Part shown: positions 54,201-64,000 of the stretch, piece by piece
Layout: each line of letters starts with the position of its first letter
Numbering within the stretch: the first letter of the stretch is position 1
Assembly: GCF_014066305.1 (NCBI RefSeq)
Contig: NW_023501036.1
Span: 1,065,501-1,129,500 of the forward strand
Length of the DNA: 64,000 nucleotides
DNA from: Letharia columbiana
Taxonomy: Eukaryota > Ascomycota > Lecanoromycetes > Lecanorales > Parmeliaceae
Direction: 5' to 3'
Position numbers and translations under genes: made by a program
Notes under the pieces: generated by a model
The model's database searches: none
What the model was told of the DNA's origin: nothing
What the model saw: the letters and a program-made list of their open reading frames with translations, nothing else

Positions 54201-54530
54201 ACGCTATTTATAATAGCGAATATCTAAGTTAACTATATTATATACGTATTATATAATATTAATTTACGCTTTCTATCGCCTATATCTATCGATATTATAA
54301 TTATAAATACGCTATTTTAATAAATATTATTCTTCTTTATTAATGATTTATTAATAATCTATTAATTTGCAGTTAATAAAACGATTCTATAAGATACTTT
54401 AGGTCCCTTATAGCTATCTATTCTAAAAATTAAATTATTAATAATATTCTAAACTAGATATACTTTTAATATAGAACGTGTATATATAATATATTAATAG
54501 AAATTCGAAAAGTGGAAGTTAGCCGAAAAG
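51300..54530 (+). repeat. Repeat R, copy 1 (uninterrupted)
   Basis: Reference copy of a family also present at 54635-55825 (inverted), 55826-62691 (with insertions) and 34289-34962 (inverted fragment). Its left end is not defined; copies diverge on the right near AATTCGAAAAGTGGAAGTTA (about 54530). It provides empty sites for the TRIM (ATATC at 52888-52892), X5 (between 53568 and 53569) and X6 (between 54242 and 54243). The plus-strand translation through stops is rich in Lys, Asn, Gln and Thr and might be a gag-like protein, but I see no diagnostic motif. The superfamily is unknown. Confidence 0.75.
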
Positions 54531-54634
54531 TCTTTAATTCTACTTCTTATAATTATAAATTTAAATTATAAATTAAATATATTAATAGGATAATAAAAAA
54601 ATATAAATTTTAAATAATAATAAGTATTTAGCTT
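54531..54634. other. Spacer between R copies
   Basis: About 100 bp of AT-rich sequence between the end of R copy 1 and the start of the inverted copy. No feature seen. Confidence 0.4.
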
Positions 54635-55825
54635 ATAATCTACTTTTCTTTAATAAAGATATTATTAAACTTTTTAATATATTAAAGAGATAGTAATAAT
54701 ATTCTTTTAAAATTAATAGTTTAAATCGTTATTCGAAAAGTCTAATTTATTCTTTACTCTATTATTATATTATTATTTACTTTTTAATATAATAAGATTC
54801 TCGCTTTAATAGCTATTATACTTTAATAAAGAGTTTATCTTATTTTTTAGCTAAAAAGTATATTATAATAAAAATAAGAAAATTTAATATTTTTATTTTT
54901 ATTTTTTAAAGATTAATTTATATATAGTTTAACTCTAATATTAAAGATTAATTAGATATCTTATTAAAAGATTAATATTAAAATATTAAAAATAAATATT
55001 TAAACTTAATTTATTTTTAAAATATAAATATTATTTTTTATTTATTTTATCTAATTTAGATATATTAATAATATTATTAAAAAAATTAAAAATCTAGATA
55101 AAAGAATTAAGCGAGTATTTATTTATAAATTAATATATTAAAATCTTAGATTCTACGATAATAGCTAAGATATTTATTATATTTTTTTTTAAAGAATTTA
55201 TAATCTTAATTTATATATAAAAGTTAATTAATAAATAAATTATAGAGATAATATTAAAATAAATTATAATTATAATTATATTTAAAATAAAATAAATTTT
55301 TTAGTTTATATTATTTTAATTAAGATAATATCTATTTTTAATTTATTTCTAATTATAGTATTTAATATTATCTCTCTAAATAGATTTAATAATATATACA
55401 ATTTTATTTAAATTAAAATATATAAAATATATAATTTAATAATTATATAAAAATTTATTAAATTTAATTTAAATATTATTAATAAAGTATAATAAATTAT
55501 TAATCTTAAATATAGATAGTATATTATCTTATTTAGACTTCGATTTAAATATTTTAAATATCTATTTAATACTCTTTTTAAGAATTTCTTTTTAATATAT
55601 AATATTATTAAACTCTTCGTTTACTTTATTCTTCTCTTCTAGAGTATTATTACTCTAAATATTATATATTAAAAATATTAATATTTTAGAAAAAGAAAAT
55701 TTACTTTTCGTCTATTCTTTATAAACTTCGATTTATTAAATTTTTTATCTCTATTTTTACTTTTTTTATATTATTTAATATAATAATTTCTTAATAATTT
55801 AACTCTATCTTAAAGAGTTTATTTT
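54635..55825 (-). repeat. Repeat R, inverted copy
   Basis: Reverse complement of about 51305-52490; for example CTTATAATCTACTTTTCTTT at 54640 mirrors AAAGAAAAGTAGATTATACG near 52475, and AACTCTATCTTAAAGAGTTT at 55800 mirrors the 51310 region. It abuts the next direct copy, making a large inverted repeat with arms of about 900 bp (54635-55535 and 55826-56720) around a ~290-bp centre. Confidence 0.75.
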
Positions 55826-57124
55826 AAATAAGATAATATATTATCTATATTTAAGATTAATAACTTATTATACTTTATTAATAATATTTAAATTAAATTT
55901 AATAAACTTTTATATAACTATTAAATTATATATCTTATATATTTTAATTTAAATAAAATTATATATATTATTAGATTTATTTAAAAAGATAATATTAAGT
56001 AATATAATTAAGAATAGATTAAGAGTAGATAAATTATCCCAATCAAAACGATATAAATTAAAAAATTTATTTTATTTTAAATATAATTATAAATATTATT
56101 TATTTTAATATTATTTCTATAATTTATTTATTAATTAATTTTCATATATAGATTAAGATTATAAACTTTTTAAAAAAGAATATAATAGATATTTTAATTA
56201 TTATTATAGAATCTAAGATTTTAATATATTAATTTATAAATAAATACTCGCTTAATTCTTTTATCTAAGTTTTTAACTTCTCTAATATTATTATTAATAT
56301 ATTTAAATTAGATAAAATAAATAAAAGTAATATTTCTACTTTAAAAGTAAATTAAATTTAAATATTTATTTTTAATACTTTAATATTAATCTTTTTATAA
56401 AATATTTAATTAATCTTCGATATTAGAGTTAAATTATATATAAATTAATTTTAAAATAAAAATAAATATATTAAATCTTTTTAATTTTATTATAATCTAC
56501 TTTTTTAAATAAATAAAATAAATTCTTTATTAAAGTATAATAGCTATTAAGATAAGAATCTTATTATATTAAAAAGTAAGTAATAATATAATAGTAAAAT
56601 AAAAAATAGATTAAACTTTCTAGATAATAATCTAGACTATTATTTTAAGATAACGCTATTATTATTTTTTCGATATATTAAAAAGTTTAATAATATTTTT
56701 ATTAAAGAAAAGTAGATTATACGCTAAATATTTATCGCTATTTAAGATTTATATTTTATTATCTTTATATATATATATTTATTTAGATTTATAATTTATT
56801 ATCTATCTCTACTTTATATATATTATATTTTTAAAAAAATATAATTTATTAAATTATTTAAAAGTTTATAATAAATAAAAAATTAGAATTAATATTTATT
56901 TTTATAATAATAATATTTTAAAATATAATAAATAAATTATATTTTATAATTTAAATAGAATATAATATTAGAATAACTTTTATACTTTTAAAATATTTAT
57001 TTAATATATATATATTAAATAATTTATAATAATAAGATAATAAAGAAAAAGTATTCTTTTAGACTTTTTTAAAGAATTATAATATTTTTTATATATATAA
57101 TTACTTTAATATTTTAGCTATATC

Positions 57125-58189
57125 TATTAAAAGTAGAATATTAAATATATTAGAAATTAAATAATTATAACTAAAAGACTAATTATTAATTTAAGAAATA
57201 AAAAATATTTATATATATAAAATAGATAATTAATAGTAGCTAGTAATTACTAGTTTTAATAATACGCGATATATTATATAATAGTCGAAGGGGCTAATAT
57301 TATAATACTTCTCGATAATTTTAGAAGCTAGATTTTCTAAATTTTAGTATATTATATCTTATATATATTAGTTTCTAAGTTTACGCTTTATATTCGAGAT
57401 TGATTATTTACTCGATCTCGTTAAACCTATAAAAAACCTCGATAAAGAAAATAGAAAGAGTACCGAGGCTTTTAAATATCTATTTCGAGACCTCGGAATA
57501 ATATGAGGGTTTTTAATATTTTGCTCGTATTGTTTCGGAACTAATAGTTTGCCCGTATTGCTTCGGGACCTCGAAATAATCTAAGGGTTTTTGATGTTTT
57601 ACCCGTATTATTTCGAGACCTCAAAATAATCTAAGAGTTTTATTAATTTGCCTATATTATTTCGAGACCTCGAAATAATCTAAGAGTTTTATTAGTTTAT
57701 CTATATTATTTCGAAACCTCGAAATAATGTAAGAGTTTTTAATTGATTCGGGTTCTCGTATAATATAAGGTTTTTTACCCGTATTAATTTCGGGACCTCG
57801 AATGAAATAAGAATTTTAGTTCGATATTTTTTATATAGGAATTAAATAGCGATAGCCCTCTCGTCGATGAATATAAGTTAAAAAAATAGGCCGTCGCTAT
57901 AAGGTGTATTTATTTATAAATAATTATCGAAGACTTAGTTTAATATCTATATTAGAAAGTATAAGAATATTTAATATTACTCTATTCGCTTTCGAGCTTA
58001 TAATCTATTAAAAGTAGAATATTAGATATATTAGAAATTAAATAATTATAACTAAAAGACTAATTATTAATTTATGAAATATATAAATATTTATATATAT
58101 AAAATAGGTGGCTAATAATAGCTAGTAATTACTAGCTCTAGTAATACGCGATATATTATATAATAGTCGAAGGGGCTAATATTATAATA
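57125..58189 (+). mobile_element. TRIM-like miniature LTR element 1 (1065 bp)
   Basis: Terminal direct repeats of 183/184 bp (57125-57307 and 58006-58189) start TATTAAAAGTAGAATA and end CTAATATTATAATA; before RIP the ends may have been TG...CA. The element is flanked by a 5-bp duplication ATATC (57120-57124 and 58190-58194), which is present once in empty R copy 1 (52888-52892). The ~700-bp interior has no coding capacity and holds a 49-bp tandem repeat. Size, LTR length, 5-bp TSD and lack of coding sequence fit a terminal-repeat retrotransposon in miniature. Confidence 0.8.
57480..57800 (+). repeat. 49-bp tandem repeat with TTTCGAG-AC-CTCGAAA palindrome
   Basis: Copies of a TTTCGAGACCTCGAAATAAT block at 57561, 57611, 57660 and 57709 are spaced 50, 49 and 49 bp; related blocks flank them at about 57483 and 57790. 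Each centre is a 7-bp inverted repeat around AC. It keeps its C and G better than the surroundings. The same array is in TRIM 2 near 59745-60065. Confidence 0.75.
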
Positions 58190-59300
58190 ATATCTTCGCT
58201 ATAAAATAAATAAAATTAATATTTATTATAAAATATTAATAAGATTAATTTTAAATTTTAGAGAATAATTATTAAATAATATTAAGTATAAATAGAAATA
58301 TATAAATTTAATATAAAATAATAATAATAAGATAAGTTATTTATTTATTTTATTTTATTATATACTATTATAATTTTTTTTAAATTCTACTCTATTATAT
58401 AAAAATCTATATTAATAAAATAAGATTTAAAATATTATAATTTTTTAATTATTTTTAATTTCAACTCTATATTATATAAATTATTTAAATTTTATAAATC
58501 TTATAATATTTTTATATTAATTAAATAGTAAGTAATATAATATATTAAATAATATATATATTAATTTAAAATAATATTTTTTATTTTAAATTTTAATATT
58601 AATATTAATAAGCTTTATTATTTATTTAATAAATTAACTAACTATATTATAAAATACTTTTTTAAAAATATAAATATTATAATAATTAATATATTTATTA
58701 ATAGTATATTTATTTATTTATTTATTATTTCTAATTATTCGAAATTATAAGATTAAATAAGTAATTTATAATATAATAATAATTTTAATTTCTTAAAAAA
58801 TATTATCTCTTCGCTTTATATCTTAATTTTTATTTAAAATAACGCGAAGTCTAATAATATTATTTAAAATTAGTATATATAAAAGAATAAGATAGAGCTA
58901 AGCTTGAAAATCTTAAATTTATATATATAGTTAATTATAAATTCGAGGTTATTACCCCTTTTGGCTAGACTAACTAAGTTAGCCCGCTAGCCCTCTCCCC
59001 TCCTTATTAAAAATTTGTATATAGAAGTTTTACACTCTAAAATAACCAGCTTTCTATAGATACTATTTCTTTATAATTTCGTAAATTATAGAGCTTATTT
59101 TGCGCCTTTCTAACGCTAATAAAAATAATGAAGTTTAACCTACTATTTTAATAGATTAAATAGATATTTAAATATAATAGTTATAATAGTTATATCAGAC
59201 GCGTTCGAGATCGAATAATAATCCTTTCACCTATTTATATAATTATATTTCTTTTATAATTCTATTAAATCTATTAATTATAAATAAATTCGCCCTCGAA

Positions 59301-61068
59301 AGAAAAAGTATTCTTTTATGACTTTTTTTAAGAATTATAATATTTTTATATTATATAATTACTTTAATATTTTAGCTATATCTATTAAAAGTAGAATATT
59401 AAATATATTAGAAATTAAATAATTATAACTAAAAGACTAATTATTAATTTATGAAATATATAAATATTTATATATATAAAATAGATAACTAATAGTAGCT
59501 AGTAATTACTAGTCTTAATAATACGCGATATATTATATAATAGTCGAAGGGGCTAATATTATAATACTTCTCGATAATTTTAGAAGCTAGATTTTCTAAA
59601 TTTTAGTATATTATATCTTATATATATTAGTTTCTAAATTCACGCTTTATATTCGAGATTGATTATTTACTCGACCTCGTTAAATCTATAATAAACCTCG
59701 ATAAAGAAAATAGAAAGAGTATCGAGGCTTTTAAATATCTATTTCGAGACCTCGGAATAATATGGGGGTTTTTAATATTTTGCCCGTATTGTTTCGAAAC
59801 TAATAGTTTACCCGTATTGCTTCGGAACCTCGAAATAATCTAAGGGTTTTTGATGTTTTGCCCGTATTGTTTCGAGACCTCGAAATAATCTAAGGGTTTT
59901 ATTAGTTTACCTATATTGTTTCGAGATCTCAAAATAATCTAAGAGTTTTATTGGTTTGTCTATATTATTTCGAAACCTCGAAATAATATAAGAGTTTTTA
60001 ATTGATTCGGGTTCTCGTATAATATAAGGGTTTTTTACCCGTATTAATTTCGAGACCTCGAATGAAATGAGGATTTTAATTCGATATTTTTTATATAGAA
60101 ATGAAATAGCGATAGCCCTCTAGTCGGTGGATATAAGTTAAAAAAATAGGCTGTCGCTATAAGGTGTATTTATTTATAAACAATTATCGAAGACTTAGTT
60201 TAATATCTATATTAGAAAGTATAAGAATATTTAATATTACTCTATTCGCTTTCGAGCTTATAATCTATTAAAAGTAGAATATTAGATATATTAGAAATTG
60301 AATAATTATAACTAAAAGACTAATTATTAATTTATAAAATATATAAATATTTATATATATAAAATAGGTGGCTAATAATAGCTAGTAATTACTAGCTCTA
60401 GTAATACGCGATATATTATACGATAGTCGAAGGGGCTAATATTATAATAATATCTTCGCTATAAAATAAATAAAATTAAGATTTATTATAAAATATTAAT
60501 AAGATTACTTTTAAATTTTAGAGAATAATTATTAAATAATATTAAGTATAAATAGAAATATATAAATTTAATATAAAATAATAATAATAAGATAAATTAT
60601 TTATTTATTTTATTTTATTATATACTATTATAATTTTTTTTTAAATTCTACTCTATTATATAAAAATCTATATTAATAAAATAAGATTTAAAATTATTAT
60701 AATTTTTAATTATTTTTAATTTTAACTCTATATTATATAAATTATTTAAATTCTATAAATTTTATAATATTTTTATATTAAATAAATAGTAAGTAATATA
60801 ATATATTAAATATTATATATATTAATTTAAAATAATATTTTTTATTTTAAATTTTAGTATTAATATTAATAAGCTTTATTATTTATTTAATAAATTAACT
60901 AATTATATTATAAAACACTTTTTTAAAAATATAAATATTATAATAATTAATATATTTATTAATAGTATATTTATTTATTTATTTATTATTTCTAATTTTT
61001 CGAAATTATAAGATTAAATAACTAATTTATAATATAATAATAATTTTAATTTCTTAAAAAATATTATC
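59301..61068 (+). repeat. Second copy of R+TRIM segment inside X5
   Basis: Matches 57044-58807 from AGAAAAAGTATTCTTTT to TTAAAAAATATTATC, 1768 against 1764 bp, in the same orientation. Its source ends 62 bp before the X5 insertion point. The two differ by a modest number of mainly C/T and G/A changes, and this copy is in places the less mutated. Confidence 0.8.
59383..60449 (+). mobile_element. TRIM-like element 2 (1067 bp, inside the duplicated segment)
   Basis: LTRs at 59383-59566 and 60266-60449, with the same ATATC duplication (59378-59382 and 60450-60454) as TRIM 1. The identical target shows that it arose by duplication of the R segment rather than by independent insertion. Confidence 0.8.
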
Positions 61069-61818
61069 ATTTAACTTGAAAAATCCATCTTAATTTTAAC
61101 TTAGAAAAATTCAACTCCATAAATTTAATTCATGATTTATTTATAATAGAGTATATAAGATTAAGTTTATTTATATAAGAAGAAGATATAAATATTAATA
61201 TTAGAAAATAAGATTATAAAGTTAAAAAGAAAGAGAATAAAATAATAGATTTTAATAAAGAGTAAGTATAATAATATTTAAATAAGTTATAAATTAATTA
61301 ACGCTAATATTTTAAGTATATTAGAAATAAAATTAATTATATTATAAACGAGATTCTTAATTAAATTTAAAAATATCTCTAAAATTAAATTAAATTATTT
61401 ATATAGTCTTTTTAAAATAAAATAATATTATTAGAATTATAAAATAGATACTTTATATTAATTATAATAAGAGATTAAATAATAATTATAATAGCTAATA
61501 TAGCTATCTAATAAGAAGATATTATAAAAATATATTAAATAAATCTATTCTCTAATATCTTTAGATATAGAGAAGAATTAAAAAAAACTTAATATATAAA
61601 AAATAATTAATATATCTTTATCGCTAAACTTAATGAATAAATATTCTATTAATAGAATTCTATTTTTATATCTATAAGTTCTATATTATTAATATATTTA
61701 TACTTTTTAATCTTATTTAAAATCTAGAAAAATTATAATATCTTATTATTATTATTTAAGCTATTTTTTAGCTTAAACGCTATTTATAATAGCGAATATC
61801 TAAGTTAATTATATTATA

Positions 61819-62412
61819 TTAGTATATATAAAAGAATAAGATAGAGCTAAGCTTAAAAACCTTGAATTTATATATATAGCCAATTATTAATTCGTTAGAT
61901 CTACACTTTTTAATTAGATACCGCGGGTAAATAAATTAGCGTTTATAATTATTAAAAAAAATAGGTATATATTATTAACATATAGAAAAACTTTTTTATT
62001 TTCTATTAACTTTTTGAAATTTCAAATTTTAAATGTTGGAGCGCAGTCTCCGCTTTCCGAATTTTTAAGAATATTGAAATTTAATCTTATAATTATTAAA
62101 GCGTAAGAAATTCAAATATCGCTTATTAGAGTTCGCTCGATAGTCGGACAGCTCTAATTAAAAAAAAATAGGTATATATTATTTAATTTTAGAATAACTC
62201 TTTTATTTTCTATTAAAATTTTAATTTTTTTTATTTAAACTATAGAGTATAATATGGGCTTTCAAATATAGAAAGAATTACTAAATTTAGTCTTATAGAT
62301 ATTTAAAGATAAGGAATTCAAATATCGCTCACCAAAGATCGCTTACTAAAATTTACTCGACAGCCTCGATTAAAAAAAATGATTATGAATTTAATTCATA
62401 GGCCTTTACTCG
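61819..62412 (+). mobile_element. X element 6, short form with different cargo (594 bp)
   Basis: Starts TTAGTATATATAAAAG and continues AATAAGATAGAGCTAAGCTT; ends GGCCTTTACTCG after the palindrome. The flanks ATATTATA and TACGTATTATA join into the empty-site sequence at 54235-54253 with no base gained or lost. Its interior does not contain the 176/200-bp array; instead it has two units of a ~207-bp repeat (starts 61961 and 62168). Confidence 0.8.
61961..62375 (+). repeat. 207-bp tandem repeat (X6 cargo)
   Basis: Units start ATAGGTATATATTATT, contain TTTTCTATTA and TTTAGTCTTATAATTAT-type blocks and GGAATTCAAATATCGCT, and end with CTCGATAGTCGGACAGC or CTCGACAGCCTCGATT followed by an A-run. The same unit occurs twice at about 62790-63220. 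Confidence 0.75.
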
Positions 62413-62691
62413 TACGTATTATATAATATTAATTTACACTTTTTATCGCCTATATCTATCGATATTATAATTATAAATACGCTATTTTAATAAATATTAT
62501 TTTTCTCTATTAATAATCTATTAATAATTTAATAATTTATAGTTAATAAAATAATTCTATAAGATACTTTAAATTTCTTATAGCTATCTATTCTGAAAAT
62601 TAAGCTATTAATAATATTATAAACTAGATATACTTTTAAAAAGAATACGATATATATAATATATTAATAGAAATTCGAAATGTGAAAGTTA

Positions 62692-63251
62692 AATTAATAA
62701 GATATATTTATTAACTATATAAGTGTGAAAAATTAGTCGAAAATTTCTAAAGTACGTGCTTCCCCTAAGGTAGCTTTAGAATAATATTATATTCGTAGAG
62801 AATTTTAGAGTATCTTTTTTTATTTTCTATTAAAATTTTAAGATTTTTTCTTTAAATTATAGAACGAAATATAGGCTTTTAGAAAAAAAAATTTAAATTT
62901 AGTCTTATAATTATTAAAGCGTAAGGAATTCAAATATCGCTTATTAAATATCGCTTATCAAAGTTCGCTCGATAGCCGGACAGCCCTAATTAAAAAATAG
63001 GTATATATTATTTAATTTTAGAATATCTTTTTTGTTTTCTATTAAAATTTTAAGATATTTTTTTTAAATTATAGAATAAAATATAGGCTTTTAGATAAGA
63101 AAAAACTCTTAGATTTAGTCTTATAATTATTAAAGCGTAAGGAATTCAAATCTCGCTTACTAAAGTTCGCTTATTAAAGATCGCTTATCTATTTACTCGA
63201 TAGTCCTAATTAAAAAAATAATTATAAATTTAATTTATAGGTCTTTACTCG
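62692..63251 (+). mobile_element. X-related fragment (X7) with the 207-bp repeat cargo
   Basis: Ends with the X 3' terminus (TATAAATTTAATTTATAGG, then TCTTTACTCG at 63251, followed by T). Carries two units of the 207-bp repeat seen in X6. No X 5' end is recognisable, so the left boundary is uncertain; the first ~90 bp (CGTGCTTCCCCTAAGGTAGC) are little mutated and unassigned. Immediately right of the end of R copy 2. Confidence 0.5.
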
Positions 63252-63535
63252 TTATTAATAAAAATTTAATATTCGTAGTTAAGAAATTTAGTTACTTTTC
63301 GAATAGAGAAGACTTTCTCGATTTAGATCTTAATAGTACTTTTTTAAAATTATCGATAGAAAGAAAGCTAGCTTTTTAATTAAATTATCATTATGATAAT
63401 ATTATAATAGAATATATATATTAGATTCTTAGCTTTCTTAGTAGTCGAGTAAATCTCGAGTTTTAGACTTCTATCGATATCTAATAACGTTTATAATCGA
63501 ATAACGAGAATAACTAGGCTTCGAAAATATTAATA
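63252..63535. other. Unassigned AT-rich sequence
   Basis: No repeat partner in the window, no open frame, no motif recognised. Confidence 0.4.
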
Positions 63536-63592
63536 AAAAAAAAAAAAAAATAATAAAAAAAAAAAAAAAAAAAAAAATTTTTTAAAAAAAAT

Positions 63593-63624
<32 letters not shown>

Positions 63625-63696
63625 TAAAAAAAAAAAAAAAAAAAAAAATAAAAAAAAAAAAATAAAATTTTTTTTTAAAAAAAAATAAATTATAAA

Positions 63697-63789
<93 letters not shown>

Positions 63790-63829
63790 AAAAAAAAAAA
63801 AAATTTTTAAAAAAATAAAAAAAAAAAAA

Positions 63830-63897
<68 letters not shown>

Positions 63898-63898
63898 A

Positions 63899-63948
<50 letters not shown>

Positions 63949-63950
63949 AA

Positions 63951-63994
<44 letters not shown>

Positions 63995-64000
63995 ATTAAA
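63536..64000 (+). repeat. Long A tract at window end
   Basis: About 465 bp almost entirely A with scattered T, with pure runs of more than 50 (for example 63839-63895). It resembles the tract before the Gypsy 3' LTR at 16521-16808, but the upstream sequence is not similar. It may precede another LTR beyond the window, or be an assembly artefact. Confidence 0.75.

Larger units (their letters stand above)
58870..61146 (+). mobile_element. X element 5 with an internal copy of flanking R+TRIM
   Basis: Starts TTAGTATATATAAAAG after A58869. The left X part runs to about 59300, the right X part is 61069-61146 (AACTTAGAAAAATTCAACTCC, palindrome, degraded terminus). The left flank ATTTAAAA and right flank TAGAGTATATAAG rebuild R copy 1 ATTTAGAA^TAGAGTATATAAG, so the insertion is at A^T without duplication. 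The middle (59301-61068) is not X sequence but a near-identical copy of 57044-58807, including the TRIM. Confidence 0.65.
55826..62691 (+). repeat. Repeat R, copy 2, carrying TRIM, X5 and X6
   Basis: Follows copy 1 from the equivalent of 51593 to 54530, interrupted at 57125-58189 (TRIM), 58870-61146 (X5) and 61819-62412 (X6). Removing these three restores collinearity with copy 1 at each junction. Confidence 0.75.

Overview
This window looks like an AT-isochore of a filamentous ascomycete (Pezizomycotina) made of transposable elements degraded by repeat-induced point mutation (RIP). The base composition is extremely AT-rich. TpA is everywhere and CpA/TpG are nearly absent, while CpG, TpC and GpC steps survive. 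Every recognisable retrotransposon reading frame is full of TAA/TAG where Gln or Trp codons are expected. I see no intact host gene, tRNA, rRNA or CRISPR array, and none of the longer open frames is a credible gene.

Layout. 1-1772 is the 3' end of a Ty1/Copia element (RNase H, tandem polypurine-tract region, 3' LTR). 1773-9932 is unassigned RIP-degraded DNA with a GC-richer island near 7500-7700 and a short Asp/Tyr/Gly codon repeat at 9265-9351. 9933-17016 is a structurally complete but dead Ty3/Gypsy element (gag, protease, RT, RNase H, integrase) with ~175-bp LTRs and a ~290-bp almost pure A tract before its 3' LTR. 17047-23753 is a second copy of the first Copia family, with its 5' LTR truncated. 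23754-26640 is a minus-strand relic of another Copia element, split by an 828-bp element with ~64-bp terminal inverted repeats and a TA target duplication.

28190-34288 and 41493-44268 hold a repeat family here called X. Its ends are conserved: 5' TTAGTATATATAAAAG (probably TCAG before RIP), and a 3' palindrome followed 11 nt later by CTTG or CTCG. X interiors consist of tandem arrays. X inserts between A and T with no target-site duplication, which is shown against empty sites inside the same window. One X is host to two further X copies. From about 51300 to the end, another repeat family (R) appears as one uninterrupted copy, an inverted copy, and a copy carrying a 1.07-kb LTR-flanked miniature element (TRIM-like) and X insertions. 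One of those X copies contains a second copy of the neighbouring R+TRIM segment. A long A tract fills 63536-64000.

The most interesting result is family X: its architecture fits a non-autonomous Helitron-like rolling-circle transposon that carries exchangeable minisatellite cargo and, in one copy, what looks like captured flanking DNA. Because RIP destroys the protein signal, assignments rest on conserved residue patterns read through stops and on repeat boundaries compared between copies inside the window.
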